From contig NW_024881282.1 of NCBI RefSeq assembly GCF_018691265.1, forward strand, positions 53,203,122 through 53,267,121: a stretch of DNA of 64,000 nt, read 5' to 3'. How positions within the stretch are numbered: the first letter of the stretch is position 1; each line of letters opens with the position of its first letter. Shown piece by piece: positions 1-28,720 of this stretch. Under the pieces are notes generated by a model. That model ran no database searches. It was not told the origin of the DNA and was given only the letters and a program-made list of their open reading frames with translations. The position numbers and the translations under genes are program-made. Source of the DNA: Tyto alba. Taxonomy: Eukaryota > Chordata > Aves > Strigiformes > Tytonidae.

Positions 1-310
1 GGCTGGGGTCAGGCTGCGGGGTGGTGGGCCCGGGAGAGGGCACGGCGGGAGGCGCGGGTCGGTCCGCCTCTGTCTGGGGCGGCAAGCGGCGCGGCCGGGG
101 CCCGGGTCTCGCTCCGCGGCCTCGGGGAGCGTCACCGTGGGCTTCCTCGGGTGGGCGAAGCTTCTCTGGGGAGCCGCCGAGGCTGGAGGGGGTCGAGGCT
201 GGGGCTTCTCCAGTGCAGCCTCTGGTAGCCCCGGGGAGCTCCCTGGACTTCGGCTGTCGTGGGCTGGCCTGTGCAAGCGCCGCGGCGGCCGGAGGCCCTG
301 GCAAAAAGGC
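1..310. promoter_or_regulatory. GNS: CpG-island tail at the 5' end of GNS
   Basis: The first 310 bases are very GC-rich with many CpG dinucleotides, and composition drops sharply to AT-rich after about 320. The next thing downstream is GNS exon 2 at 445, so this is best read as the 3' part of the GNS promoter CpG island and the start of intron 1. No sequence encoding the N-terminal sulfatase segment (the Asp-Asp metal-binding motif) is present in any frame here, so exon 1 with the signal peptide lies just upstream of the window. The short GC-rich ORFs on both strands are composition artefacts. Confidence 0.7.
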
Positions 311-444
311 ACTCTGAGTGGCTTGCGTGGGCAAGCCGTGGTGGTGGCCCTTCTTTCAGGTAGTCATACGCCTGCTTCAACTCCCTTACTTTACCTAGCA
401 TCCTTGTGTTTTTAGCTGTTTTCTTTTTTGTACCTTTCTTACAG

Positions 445-17403
<16,959 letters not shown>

Positions 17404-20400
17404 GGCACGTAAGAGCCTCTTGCAATCCGCTCCCGCTGACCAGATTCTCCAGTGGCTGCAGCAGGTCTGTCTCTGTAACTGCCCTTGATCGCAGCTGGAA
17501 GACTTTCAATGGGCTATTCAAACCCTGTTTGGAAGAAACTCCTTGTCTTTAGCTGGTTGCCTTGTGCAATATGTATATTACAGCTGAACTGTAACTCTAA
17601 AGCATTAGACACAGCTAATCTGTCTTGCTCAGATAGTTGATTACCACCTTTGTCTTTCAAGTACCTTTTCATATCACAGGCACAGAGGTGAACCTATGCC
17701 TATGGATCTCAACAGTTTATTTTGTTCTAAAAAAATCAATAAATGCACATGTGAGTTGGGTTAGATAGGCAGGTGCTATTGCACAGTAATGCTCACCCAT
17801 ATTCAGTGTCATAGACTTTCTTAAAAGCTATGTTTAATTATAGGTTTCCTGTGTGCTGCTAACAACAATAGCAAACTGGCCCCAAATAGCGTAGGAGGGC
17901 GATAGTCAAAACCGTAGGATCTGTCTAGCAAGTGTCTTGTGCAGAATTAAAATCCGTGTGCTAAATACTCTCTTTCAAAGAGACCACTTCAAATGAGACC
18001 AATGAATTTTGTAGGACAGCTTTGGTAGCTTGCAAACAGGAATGTAATTTCAACCTCCTTCTAGTTTGAAATGCTGGAATGGGTTACTATGTACTACTGA
18101 AAAAACTCTGAGGGTTTAATATAGGCTTCCTAGTGAGTTAAACAAAAGAGTATTGAGACTAACAAGTGTTCAAATAAGCGTGCCTGTGATTTGAGCTAAC
18201 TCTTAAGTCTATTTTAATACACGAACAGAAGTTCTACTAAAAAAAAAAATCCATTAAAAAAAAAAAAAACCAGGGCACCACAGTAGAATTGATCTGTCTA
18301 ACCTCCAAACATCTTGAATTGTGTCTAACATCTTATGTTGATTAGATTCTTGGAAGTAAATTATTTGGAAAGCAGACTAGCTAATAAGTAAATCATTGCT
18401 CACTAGAAGATAGGCTAAGGGGGCTATTCCAGGCAGTTTAAGTGCTTCATGGCGTGTTGCTTTTTGGTTGAGACCTAACTACTCGGAACCTGCAGGGAGT
18501 GGCCTTCACACCCGGGGACGGCGTGGCAGATGTCTGGCTGCAGTACGTTGTCACTCGGTGTCCCCGTGGAAGGGCGATGTTGTCTTTTCAACCCGCTGAT
18601 TAGGCTTCTCTGAAATGCAGCCACCGCTTGCACCCAGACTTGAGTATCTTTCTAAATCTCGAAAACCACCCGAATTTGCGTCAGCATGTAACTTTTGTAT
18701 AGATTCTTGGCAAAACAGCTTCCAGAAACACCGAATTGTGTGTCTTTTGCAAGACAAGCTCGTGTTGCTTGTGGGCAAATCAGCTGCGTTATCAGGCAAG
18801 ATAACCGTTCCCTTGTCAAACTGTGGCACAATTGTTTAGTTTTCAGTTATTTCAGATCTTTTACTCAAATAGAGAGCATGATGATTTCAACTTTTGTCAC
18901 ATAAAACTTTCTACTAAGCAATCATTCAGTAGGCAACAAAGTACAACTCTCAAAACTGTGAAGGTGCATACTGCAGTGCATAGAGCCACAGACTGGATAA
19001 AAGCAATGCTACAAAAGATAAGTTGAATTTTCTTTGCTTTTAACTCTGAAGCACAGAAGTTGTCCTTCATGTAGCTTAGAGTTGCTAACTTCTGTGGTGG
19101 TCTGCAGGTTAGATTTCATAGAGCTTTTGCCTCACATCTAATTCATTGTTTCAAATCTCAAGTGACCAAATATTTTCAGGAAAAAAACAAAACTCCTCTT
19201 GAAAACTAACTTCTCAGTTGGAGCATCTGTATAAGCGCAGAGGTGTTTGGGTATTCAAACTACTTACACACTTCCAAATACTCAGGATTTTTTTCCTCCA
19301 CTGCAGCTGTAGCTTTATCCTGGTTTTTGTTTCTCAAGCCTTAGTATTGCCCATCAATAACCTTCAGACTCCATTTTGTCTTTAAAAACAAAACCAAAGT
19401 TGTTTTCATGCTCTCAAGCATTTTCTTGCACACTGAGCTAAATGTAAAGTTCATTTACGTAGTGTTTTGCTCAGATAATCCTAGCCACTTAGACTTGTTC
19501 TTTGTTTAAAGTTTATTTTGGTAGCTGTGTGAAGGGTAGTGTGAAATACATTGATTGCTGCACATTAAACTCTCAACAGTTCTACCAAATCTAGGTCATA
19601 TGTCAAGTTTCTACTTGAGCTAAGTTTCAGTGCAAGAAATGTGCATTATGTTGCTGCTTAATAGAAAAACAAAACAAAACTTTGCTATGGGTACACATAT
19701 GTAACTCACACTGTCTTTTCTTAAAGTGATCTTAAGTCATAACAAGGAAATAATCTTTTGATGATTTCCTTTTTGCCTAATAACTAATATGAAAGTTGAC
19801 AGAAGGGATACAGATTATTCCGTGTGTGTGACCAGACGTTTTACCCAAATTAACACTCTTGCTGTCTGCAACACCTGTAAAGCATTTTGTAACTAGGCTC
19901 CATAACTTACAAACTCTCTGTTGGAGAACCACCCTGTATCTGAAGTCTGTCACAGGTAGTAAATGTTGTATTAGATTGGAATTCAGAATGAAATTAGTCA
20001 GTCCTTACTTAACCAGAACGGTGGGTCAGGAAGGTGCCTGCTTCACACCTGCTTTTGCTAAAGACTGAGGAACGGTGGAGCAGGAGCCTGTAGTTGAAGG
20101 GAGAACAGGAACCAACAGCTGCCTGCCTTCCACTGCTGTTAGAGGAGCTGGTCGCTCGTCTGGTGCCTGTTAACATGAAGCAGTTAATTCTGAGTGCTCT
20201 TACAGCCTTGAATGATCAGTGTTAATTCTTATCCTCGATGATTAAAAAAATACTATGAAGGAACTTTGACTCTTACCCAGATCTAATTCCCAACTAAGTA
20301 ATTTTAGAACTAAATGGTCTTCCTGGATATTCCATTTGATACACTATCTGGCCATGACTGTACCTGTACCTTGTTACTGGAGGCATTTGTGTTAAATGAA

Positions 20401-20700
20401 AGGGCCTTACTGGTACAGAGTTGGGTTTAGGTAAAAATGTGATCTTTTTTAAGTTTATTTTTAAAAAAATCATTATCGAAAGCAGAGCTGTGAATTTTAA
20501 TGATCTGATCTGGTAAAATAAATACTCTACAGGTAGAAGTACAGTTAATAACTTTATTACAATATTCTAAACCAAAACCCATTCATTGTCATCACCTGAG
20601 CTCAAGTGAATACAGCTAGTAGATGCTTACATGGCACAGGCCCAGTAAATTGGGCTTCTTCATTTTGAGGAATAAAGCTGTTACAGGGACACGTACATGC
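17404..20700 (+). other. GNS: Probable GNS 3' UTR and downstream flank
   Basis: There is no convincing coding exon on either strand here. The human GNS transcript has, as I recall, a 3' UTR of roughly 3 kb, so this AT-rich block is the likely counterpart. AATAAA hexamers lie at 17738-17743, 20517-20522 and 20671-20676; the last two would give UTRs of about 3.1 and 3.3 kb, and the first a short isoform. Which is used cannot be told from sequence alone. Confidence 0.5.
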
Positions 20701-21701
20701 AAACACACACCCAAAGCAGGTATACTACCTTTTCATTCAAGTTAAATTTAAGACTGATTCTACAAGCTAAATACAATATTTCATCATAATGAAACTGCTG
20801 TCATTTACTGTGATTCAATTAATTTTATTTGTATTACTCTCTCTGTACGTGAGCATACTTTGCTGTAGCATGTTGTGAGCATCCTTAACTTCTGCTGTTT
20901 TGAACATTTGTTTGGAAAGTGCCCTTCCAGAGGACCCTGTTCACTGCTGCACTTTTGGGGAAAGAAAAAATAAACTGCCTATCAAACTTTCTACCTTTTG
21001 TTACTGAACTTCAGTTAAAACTTTCCACAGGATCAAGGTCTGTCATGCTTCTAAAGCCTGAATTCCTAATTTGTAAGCCTGTTCTCTGCTTACTGCCCTG
21101 CTACCTAACAGTGGCCACTACTGAACTTTTATATGGTGCAGGGAACCTTATGCACAGCATCTAGCAAGACAAGATGTGACCACTTTGCACCAGGAAGAAA
21201 CACTGAGGTGAGAGAACAAACTTAAATGCCATCTGTGCTTGCTCATATTTCCTTGGAAACTGATGTAGTTGAGTATATGGAAAGCTTTTATCAAAAGCGA
21301 CAACGGAGAAATTGCTGTTTATAATTAAAAGCAGTATGTTCTGCCTCTGGGAAGGAAGAAGAGTAAAATCCTACGTAAAGCTTTTTCCAACTTACCTCAA
21401 TCCCTGGTAGAGTTGAATTCCTTGGGTGATTCTGTGCAACTGTTTAAAAATACATACATCATGATTTTCTGAACTATAGAGCAAGGTGATTTGGTACCTT
21501 TAACCTATTTAAGTCTGAGGCTTTCACAAGCTCCTAAAACAAGTATTTCTGCATTGTATTTTCATTTCTGCTTAACCATGTGGTATCAGTTTCATTTCTC
21601 CTTCAGTGATGCAGCAGTCTTCCATTAGAGAAAAATATTTAATGGCTGCTTGAAACAATGCTGCTGTCTTCTGATGCTTCAGCTTATGAAAACTATGAAG
21701 T

Positions 21702-21895
21702 TTACTGTAGCACCCTAAGAAAAAGCAGCTCTGTATTACCTAGATACACCTTCCTGTTGTGCTCAAAGACATCACTGACAGTGTGACACTACCCTCAGGG
21801 TTGTAGAAGCTTGCCACGATGTCTCCTTTGTTGTTAATTTCTAAGAATAAGCCATATAGGTGAAGAATGATGCTGTAGAATGATAAAGGAGTCAC
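21702..21895 (-). pseudogene. APMAP-like last exon with frameshift
   Basis: The acceptor ends AAAACAG. It starts in phase with exon 7, reading VTPLSFYSIILHLYGLFLEI then NNKGDIVASFYNPEGSVT, aligned residue for residue with LFSQETVMKFVPRYSLVLEL of APMAP. At 21780-21781 the frame breaks (net four bases short of the family length, or one). The next frame gives VSDVFEHNRKVYLGNTELLF and a natural-looking TAA at 21702-21704, matching ISEVHEHDGHLYLG and the family C terminus. Confidence 0.85.
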
Positions 21896-22550
21896 CTGTT
21901 TTACAAAAAGAAATACAGTGTTAACGCTTCATTCAAGGGGTGGGTGGGGGAAACACCAGGCCTAGAAAGAAATGGCAGTGCTAATATATTGCTTTCCAGA
22001 TGTTGTTCTAGTCAGATCCAGCTGTCACTAAACCTTTTGATAATAGCCCCTGGACTGTCTCTAAAGCTGGCAATCCAGTAATTGCTCAATAATCTTAAAG
22101 TACAGCCAGTGCCTGCTTGCTCAAGGAGGTGTTGAAGTTGTTTGAACTTATTCCAGCTGGCAAAAGGCACCAGTTTTCTAAAAACAGGAATAAGAGGGAC
22201 TTGATGGAACACAACTGAATCACCTACTTCCGTGTTTTTCCTGTGCAAGTTCTAGGGAAAAAGTAGCATGGTTATTCATAACCAGCTCTGTGATTCTTGC
22301 TTGGCAAGAATGACTTTGCAGACTTTGATTCCTATAGCAAAATTCTCATATTTTCTATAAGGGGTCCTTCACCTGCCTTGACAATATCATGTTGCTATAA
22401 ACAAGGGGCTGAGAGCTTGCAACTATAGACCACTTTTGTCAATACTGATTTTTCTACTTTATAAATAGGTTCTCAGTATTACTACAACAGTAAAACTGCT
22501 GTCGTTTTAATAAATATGTAAAAAAGAAAGCAATCCTCAAATCGACAGTC

Positions 22551-22942
22551 TGAGAAAGTTGTGGTTGTTCAGCCTGGAGAAGAGAAACTTCTGGAGAGAC
22601 CTTCTAGTGGCCTTCCACTACTTAAAGGGGGCTACAGGAAAGGGGGGGAGGGACTCTCTATCAGGGAGTGTAGGGATAGGACAAAGGGTAATGGTTTTAA
22701 AATGTAAGAGGGCAGATTTAGATTAGATATAAGGCAGAAATTCTTTCCTGTGAGGGTGGTGAGGCCCTGGCACAGGTTGCCCAGAGCAGCTGTGGCTGCC
22801 CCCTCCCTGGGAGGGTTCCAGGCCAGGCTGGACGGGGCTGGGAGCACCCTGGGCTGGGGGAAGGGGTCCCTGCCCAGGGCAGGGGGGCTGGACTAGTTAG
22901 TCTTTAAGGTGCCTTCCAACCCAAACCATTCTGTGATGATGT
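22551..22942 (+). mobile_element. CR1 LINE, 3' end
   Basis: Reads in the CR1 sense direction: GTTCAGCCTGGAGAAGAG, then AGGCCCTGGCACAGGTTGCC, CCCTGGGAGGGTTCCAGG, and CCTTCCAACCCAAACCATTC with a terminal TGTGATGAT 8-mer tail. It is 5'-truncated as usual and lies in the last intron of the APMAP-like pseudogene. Confidence 0.93.
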
Positions 22943-23102
22943 TAAATGTTCTGGAAAAATCAGTAATGTGGATCAGTGTGCTGGCTGGTAAAAATGAAGC
23001 AGTCTCTTTAATTTCCTAATGAAGAATAACAAGTTCTCTCATACTTCAAAAATTAACATTTTTGCAACACTGATAGTTAATACTACACAGTCTCAAAGTT
23101 AC

Positions 23103-23299
23103 CTTTGCAGTAAATCTCTGCAGGAATGGATACGATCCTAAAGCATCCAGAAAAGGAGAAAATAAATTAGGAAAGCAAGTAAGTAGATATTCCAACTCTG
23201 TATAAGCCTGTGTGTGATAATCTGACGTCATCTGGATACTCAGGCAGGTTGTCCACAAAAACTTCTTCTTTTCCTGCATTAGCTCCACTTACCCAATAG
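23103..23299 (-). pseudogene. APMAP-like exon 7 with 4-bp tandem duplication
   Basis: The acceptor ends TTCTGCAG and the donor is GTAACT. The exon begins with one base finishing the split codon, then YWVSGANAGKEEVFVDNL and PEYPDDVRLSHTGLYRVGIS. At 23177-23184 the plus strand has AAGTAAGT, a tandem copy of AAGT; with it the frame runs into TAA four codons later. Without one copy the exon is 193 nt and continues FPNLFSPFLDALGSYPFLQR in register with APMAP RPNPGFSMLDFL. Confidence 0.88.
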
Positions 23300-24037
23300 C
23301 TGCAGAAATGGAATTCTGTGTATGAGTTTTAGTAGCTGCTGCAAAATACAGCAAGCTTAACAGCATGGAAGATCCATCATTTTGATATGCATAAGGAATT
23401 TTTTTCAAAACACAGAAAAGGATTCCACAAGAAGTAGTAAATGCAAAGAGGGACTAAACATGAGTAACTAGGATTAGTCAAAAACCTCATCCTTCTACAA
23501 GTAACATAAAGAGCACCCCACCCCGGTTCTATTCAAAAAATCTATTCATAGACAATGTGCTGGTTAAATGAAAACTAAAATTAAATTTGGCTTTAAAACT
23601 TCCATGACATAGAAAACTGTTAAAACACTGATTCCCTCTAAAATGGGAAAAATGGGGTGTTAATGCTAAGCCTTATAATCATGCAGTGCCACTTGTCCTC
23701 TAAGGTCTGTGGTAACTGTAATAATAGAGTCATCAGGATAATTGTAATTGAGTCTGAGGGAATTAGGGCCCCTATATCAATAAATCGGTACAGAAAACAT
23801 TTGACAGTGGGAACAGCAACTGTTAAACTCTACCTAGAATTAACTAAAACCTGTGACTCTTGCAATAGAAAAAGTAATTTGGACCAAGTTTCTAATAGCA
23901 ACCCTGTTAACTGCACATCTTCAGTTTACATCTTTAGAAAACAGAACATGAAAATCATGTCTACAGATTGATTAAAAGTATATATTATAAACTAATGTAG
24001 TATTTTATATCTAGAAGGAGAATTATGTTCAACATAC

Positions 24038-24316
24038 TATATGATTCCACATATGCTAATTTCTGCTACTAATATGTATTCTTCATAGGGAGACAGAGCA
24101 ATCCCCTTTGCCATGTACAAGCCCCTGAGCACCGTTCTTCCTGTTCCTGTTACAGGGTCACAGGCCAAGAGGTGACCCAGGTGGTTTGTCTCAGTTACCT
24201 TAATCAATATATCTAATGAAAAACGAGGCTATCAGAATACCTGGCTCCAATTAGAATAGAAAATACTCAGAAGCTGTATTAACGTAAATTAGAGAAAAGC
24301 AGATTTTGCCATCAGC
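24038..24316 (-). pseudogene. APMAP-like middle exon remnants (blades 4-5)
   Basis: From 24213 to 24038 the minus strand is open and reads DILIKVTETNHLGHLLACDP, then ALSPYEEYILVAE. This matches DYLLLVMEGTDDGRLLEYDT and LSPAEDFVLVAE of APMAP. It ends with two bases before a GTATGT donor, the phase needed by exon 7. A separate scrap at about 24293-24316 reads ADGKICFS, like DGRKIYFT. The DNA between these scraps has stops and is either intron or decayed exon. Confidence 0.75.
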
Positions 24317-25884
24317 CATTCTGTATCTTTTTTAAAACGGTAAGCTCACACCACTAAAGGAGCAGAGGATGCTGCTCATGTCGTTTCCCGGGCTGATCAC
24401 AACATTCTTGCAAAGCCAGAGGAACGTGGGGGTTGCAAAGCCCAGCATTCAAAACGTTATTCTGCAGTTCCTGCTTTAGCAAAGTATGGAGGCCTATCAG
24501 GCTTCTGTGAACAATTACAACTTCTACAAATCAAAGCAGAAAGCATTTGCGAGTGTTTTGCTAAAGCAAATAAACAGCCAACATTTTACTTCTGGTATGA
24601 AATAAGAAGTTTCTTCTGCTAAAAATCTATAGGGCAGCTTTGAATTATATACTCATAAGCCCTGTGAAGAGGAAACTCTCTTCATGTTTGACATATGTCC
24701 TGGCAACCCCTTGGCAAGTCTGGAATACTAAATGGCAAAGATGATGTACTACCTAACAAAAATTCCGATAGTTTTAACAAACAGCAAGTGACACATACGA
24801 GATTTCAACTATTCTGGGGTTTTTTGGTTTGTTTTTTTTTTTTACCTTTATTAACTTGGATCTCAATTCTCACCCCTTAAATTAAATGTCTTTTCTTCAC
24901 ATGGTTTTTCTCCTTGCTTAATTTTAGCCAGAATTCTGGTAGTAAAGATGACGCTCGGTGTGAACTTTGTGTCTGTGCCCTTGCTGAATTTCAGCTTTAC
25001 AGTTTGTTCTAGTTAAAGTTTTACTCAAAGGCTATGACCACACAGAAAAGATACCTTCAAGTACAGAAGCAATTTGCTACTTTGCATTTACTGCAGTGTA
25101 AGAGCCTGCTTGTAGGCAGATACCAGAGAGGAACTAACATACAGTAAAAATCCAGACTGCTGTATCACATGACAGTTTCTTTGGGCAGTCATACCCAGAG
25201 GTTTGTTTTTTTCAGAAAAGCAGCTACAGAATAGCACAGCCCATCCTCTGCCTGAGGGCTCAGCAGGCTGCATTCACAGCGTGCTTGGCTAAAACTGCAC
25301 AAGGGCAATTGAAAAGCTTGTCTCTCCTGCAGCCTAGTACGTGTTGCTGCCAGCACAAACTGAACAAATGGCTACAGCAGTTGCCTCATCTCATCTTATA
25401 TTTGTGATGTTGTCTTTCCCACTTGCTACTTGAATCTGTAAAATAAATCAAATTTTTCTTTGATATTTCTAATCCATTTACGAATGTGAAAGGCAGCCCA
25501 TCCACACCTGGCTAATAAAAATTAGTATGGATTAAGATAAGTACAAAACCACCACGTGTTCAAAATTATTCAGATCCACACTTGCTTATGATTTCAGACA
25601 GTACAATTTCAAATCTCAGAGTTAATGCTATCCTTAATTTGTCCGCAGCTATAGTCCGAGCTCCAAAATACTTTCATTTACATGGAAATATGTTCAGGTT
25701 GCAGCTCAACATACCACATACCAATCCAAAAGCCTATGACAAATACAAATGCTTTTGTTTTCTTCTATTTTTTAAAACAAATCTTAAAAACATGAAGCCA
25801 ACAGGCTTTCAATCAGTCCCAGTCCCCACACTCACTAGTACTGGTCTCAACTGATTAAAGTGCCTTGATCTTCCAATTTATATG

Positions 25885-25959
25885 TAAGCATGAGGACCAA
25901 ACTCAAGATCAGTCTTCTTCCCCACTAACTGTAGCATCACCTTTTTCACTCATTAGCAG
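25885..25959 (-). pseudogene. APMAP-like exon 4, 3' half, beyond the LTR
   Basis: Removing the LTR and one copy of the 4-bp repeat joins CTCCTGC to TAATGAGTGAAAAAGG, which then reads TLLLMSEKG in frame. Human APMAP has LLLSSET at this point. Downstream the frame soon reaches a TGA, and a one-base shift there would read GKKTDLEF against family GKNMSF. The exact 3' end is uncertain. Confidence 0.7.
25956..25959. repeat. Target-site duplication, left copy (GCAG)
   Basis: Matches GCAG at 26527-26530 on the other side of the LTR. On the minus strand it is CTGC, the last intact bases of exon 4 before the insertion. Confidence 0.7.
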
Positions 25960-26526
25960 TGTTGGAAAATGGGTGAAGAAAAAAAAAACTGTTTAGGGTA
26001 ACATAAGCAATCAGCTGAACACCTGCAACGTGTTGTCCATTGCACAGAGGTCCTTGAGCTGGGCAAGTGTGATAAACCCCCGGGGAATGCATAACTGGAG
26101 AGGGTCTGTGCGTAGATTGGGAGACTCCTAATCAGAAGCCCTTGTCTTTGAAGATTAAGGCCCTCTGAAAAATAATGAACTAGCTGATTCTAGGCAGGAG
26201 ATAAAGTGCAGACATAAACCACAGAGAGTCCAGTTCCAAAGTAGAGACCAAGTTCAAGAAGGGCTCCTCTCCAGAGACCACCAGAGACTCCCATGGAAGC
26301 CCCTCAGAGACTTAAACCGCATGTGTAGTAACTATGTAAATATGATAATGAGGGTTTGGAAATTTGATGAATATGTATGTAACAGAGACATATAAGCTTT
26401 GGCTATTATGTCCAGTGGACATGTTAGGTGGAATGACTCCCTCCTGTCCCCGACCGAACAAAGTATTGCCAGCTCGTTAACGCTAAACCCAGCGCTAGGG
26501 AGTTTTCATTCCTGATTTCAGTGACA
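25960..26526 (+). mobile_element. LTR inserted in exon 4 of the pseudogene
   Basis: Begins TGTTGGAAAATG and ends TTTCAGTGACA, the TG...CA ends of an LTR, and is flanked by direct repeats GCAG at 25956-25959 and 26527-26530. A TATAAG box lies at 26391-26396. No AATAAA was seen inside. No internal retroviral genes are adjacent, so it is a solo LTR. Short stretches (ACCACCAGAG; ATATGATAATGA) resemble the LTR at 43424-44162, suggesting related families. A 4-bp duplication suits ERV1-type elements. Confidence 0.75.
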
Positions 26527-26530
26527 GCAG

Positions 26531-26661
26531 GAGGGTTTTCTCTCCTGTCCTTGGATTGACTTTGTACAGGCCTCAATAAGAACCCACCACAATCCCATTA
26601 CCATCTCCATCCATTCAGACTCCACGGGGCCAGCCACGTGCTGGTCCATAGTCTGGAGTTC
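26531..26661 (-). pseudogene. APMAP-like exon 4, 5' half, with two in-frame TGA codons
   Basis: The acceptor ends CCTCAG. In phase with exon 3 it reads TPDYGPARGWPRGV, TGA, MDGDGNGIVVGSY, TGA, GLYKVNPRTGEKT. This matches the APMAP segment GRPLGIRAGPNGTLFVADAY followed by GLFEVNP, so the two stops sit at positions that are sense codons in the family. It is cut at codon LL by an LTR (25960-26526). Confidence 0.88.
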
Positions 26662-28107
26662 CTGAGGTACAAACAGGAGGATGTATAAGACCAGGAGGTT
26701 GACAAAATGAAGATCCTGAAATGCAAAGGCTGAAAAGCACTAAACTGTCATCCTTGAGTAAAACAGATCCTTAAAAGCTTCCTCAAACTGTCTCTAAAAG
26801 TAACTCACAAAGGAAGCAACAGTATAATGTCAGATCTAGTAATCTCTGTTCCTTACTACTTAAGAAAAAATTTGCTCCCAACCTTCAAAGCAATTCAGCT
26901 CTACTCTGTTTTCACGGACAACTGTAAAGATTAGTGAAGGACTGGTCACACTACTAAATCAGTAAACCAGGATGGATTGTCTGTTTATTTAATATCCTCA
27001 AGAAAAAGATGGGAGAAAACTGCTTTGAGGAAAGATTTAATGAACTACTTCCCTTCAGCTAAAGAGCCCAAGCTCCACAGGTCACACAAGAGTCCTATAA
27101 GTAATCCTCAGGTAAAACTGCAAAAACCACATCTATCATGTTTATTATTTTTATAGGGAGTAATTTTCCTGAGAGCAGAGAAATCAGTAAAGCTTGACAC
27201 CTTACAGCTTTGTGACCTAATGCCCTCTACTCTGAAATATGTATTTTCCCCCAGTACCCCAGGAAGCAAGGGACAACACCCACTGTTGCTCACTAGAGTT
27301 GTAACACATTAGTAACACAAGCTGACTGACTGACAGCTGCCAAAAAGTTAACAGCTGAGATCTGATCTCACTCTGAATGGATTGATCATTTTGGTCTCAT
27401 TTTGGGTTTCTTAATGCCCACATAGTCAATTATTTACATTACACTAAAAAAAAGTTCAGCAATTTTCAAAAATTCTTTCAAATTCCGTCAAGACTAGCCC
27501 AAAGCACAGGAACATTGGGGGCAGGGAAAGCGCCTACATGACTGACCTGTGTTTAGGAGACCAGGCTAAAGCAAATCAGCTATTTTAACAGCCTGTCAGG
27601 CCTCCTTGATTCACCAAAAAAGAACAGGATAAAAATGTAAACATTTCAGAGTTTGTCTTCCTCATTTACAAGGAAAGAAAATGCAACCTTGCAGTCCAGT
27701 GCCTGGTGATGGTACCAGAACACACTATTCTGAGTCTCTGATTCCTTTGTAAGATCTGAACTGTCTTTAAAACACATTTTGATCTTAAGGCAGGAAAATA
27801 ATTGGATAAGTCACATCTTTAGACCACCCTCAAAACACTTTGTATAGAAGGACTTCTACAAAACATTATTCTTTAGTTAAATGGCAATCCATGGCAGGTC
27901 AGTCTCAAGGGCTAGAGAAGCGTGCCATCACGCCTCAGTCCTGCCTGCATCAGGAAAAATTACATGACAGCACTAGGCCTCTCTTACAGATTTGCATAAA
28001 AGAATCAGAAAACATTAACAGTAGCTAAAACAGTGCTTCAGTTTATCATTCAGTGACATTTATGTGAACAAGTTTGTTGTCATTTCCACATCAAAACTGT
28101 CGCTCAC

Positions 28108-28227
28108 CACATTCAGGCATATCCTGCCCCATTTGGGTAATGAAATCCAGCTGGTCACCACTGATCATCCGGTTTCCCATGCGCAGTACCACTGCAGGTA
28201 TTACCTTAAATCGAGTATATTACAAGA
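28108..28227 (-). pseudogene. APMAP-like exon 3 remnant with frameshift
   Basis: The acceptor ends AAAACAG and the donor is GTGAGC. The stretch SGTAHGK matches TGTADGR of APMAP. After an indel near 28168-28174 (one extra base or two missing) the frame moves to RMISGDQLDFITQMGQ and ends PEC plus one base, which joins in phase to exon 4. In the first frame a TAA lies at 28206-28208, upstream of SGTAHGK. Confidence 0.75.
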
Positions 28228-28720
28228 CTGTTTTAAAAGGGAACAAGGCAAATAAAACTTACTATGAAAGGACATTCCACATTATTGTGAGCCCTTCCTT
28301 CTTGCTCCTAATTTATATGTTCTATGCACACACAAAGCAACAAGATAGGCAGGAAATCATACAGCTAACTTTAGATGTATTTTTAGAAGCCAGAAAGAGC
28401 AATAAGAAATTGCAGATTAGAAAAAATATGAATTGTTGATATATTTATTTTAAATAAATGTAATACATTAAAAGCTATCTTAAGACCCCCCTGGATTAGC
28501 AGCAAAGGCATCAAGGATGGGACTAAAGATTCATAGGGATATTCTCATACTGTCAATGAAAACCAGTGAAAGCATTAGCAGAGCTCACACGATCTATATT
28601 TTTGTCCTGAGGGTTCTGCCATGTTAGCAGCTAGCTAAAATGTTCAGTTACAGAAAACATTACAATGACTGATCCAAACCAAAAAGGTATCCCTTCTCCT
28701 AGGACATTAAAATCCTAAGC

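Noticed and set aside
1..320. Possible GNS exon 1 in the GC-rich start of the window
   Set aside because: No frame encodes the PNVVLLLTDDQDE-type segment that must precede exon 2, so exon 1 is upstream of the window.
22012..22248. Minus-strand open frame (HRKNTEVGDSVVFHQVPLIP onward, 78 codons from a TTG) preceded by a good acceptor-like CTTTTTCCCTAG
   Set aside because: It lies inside the last intron of the APMAP-like pseudogene and shows no match to the family or to anything I know. The exons on either side already join in phase without it.
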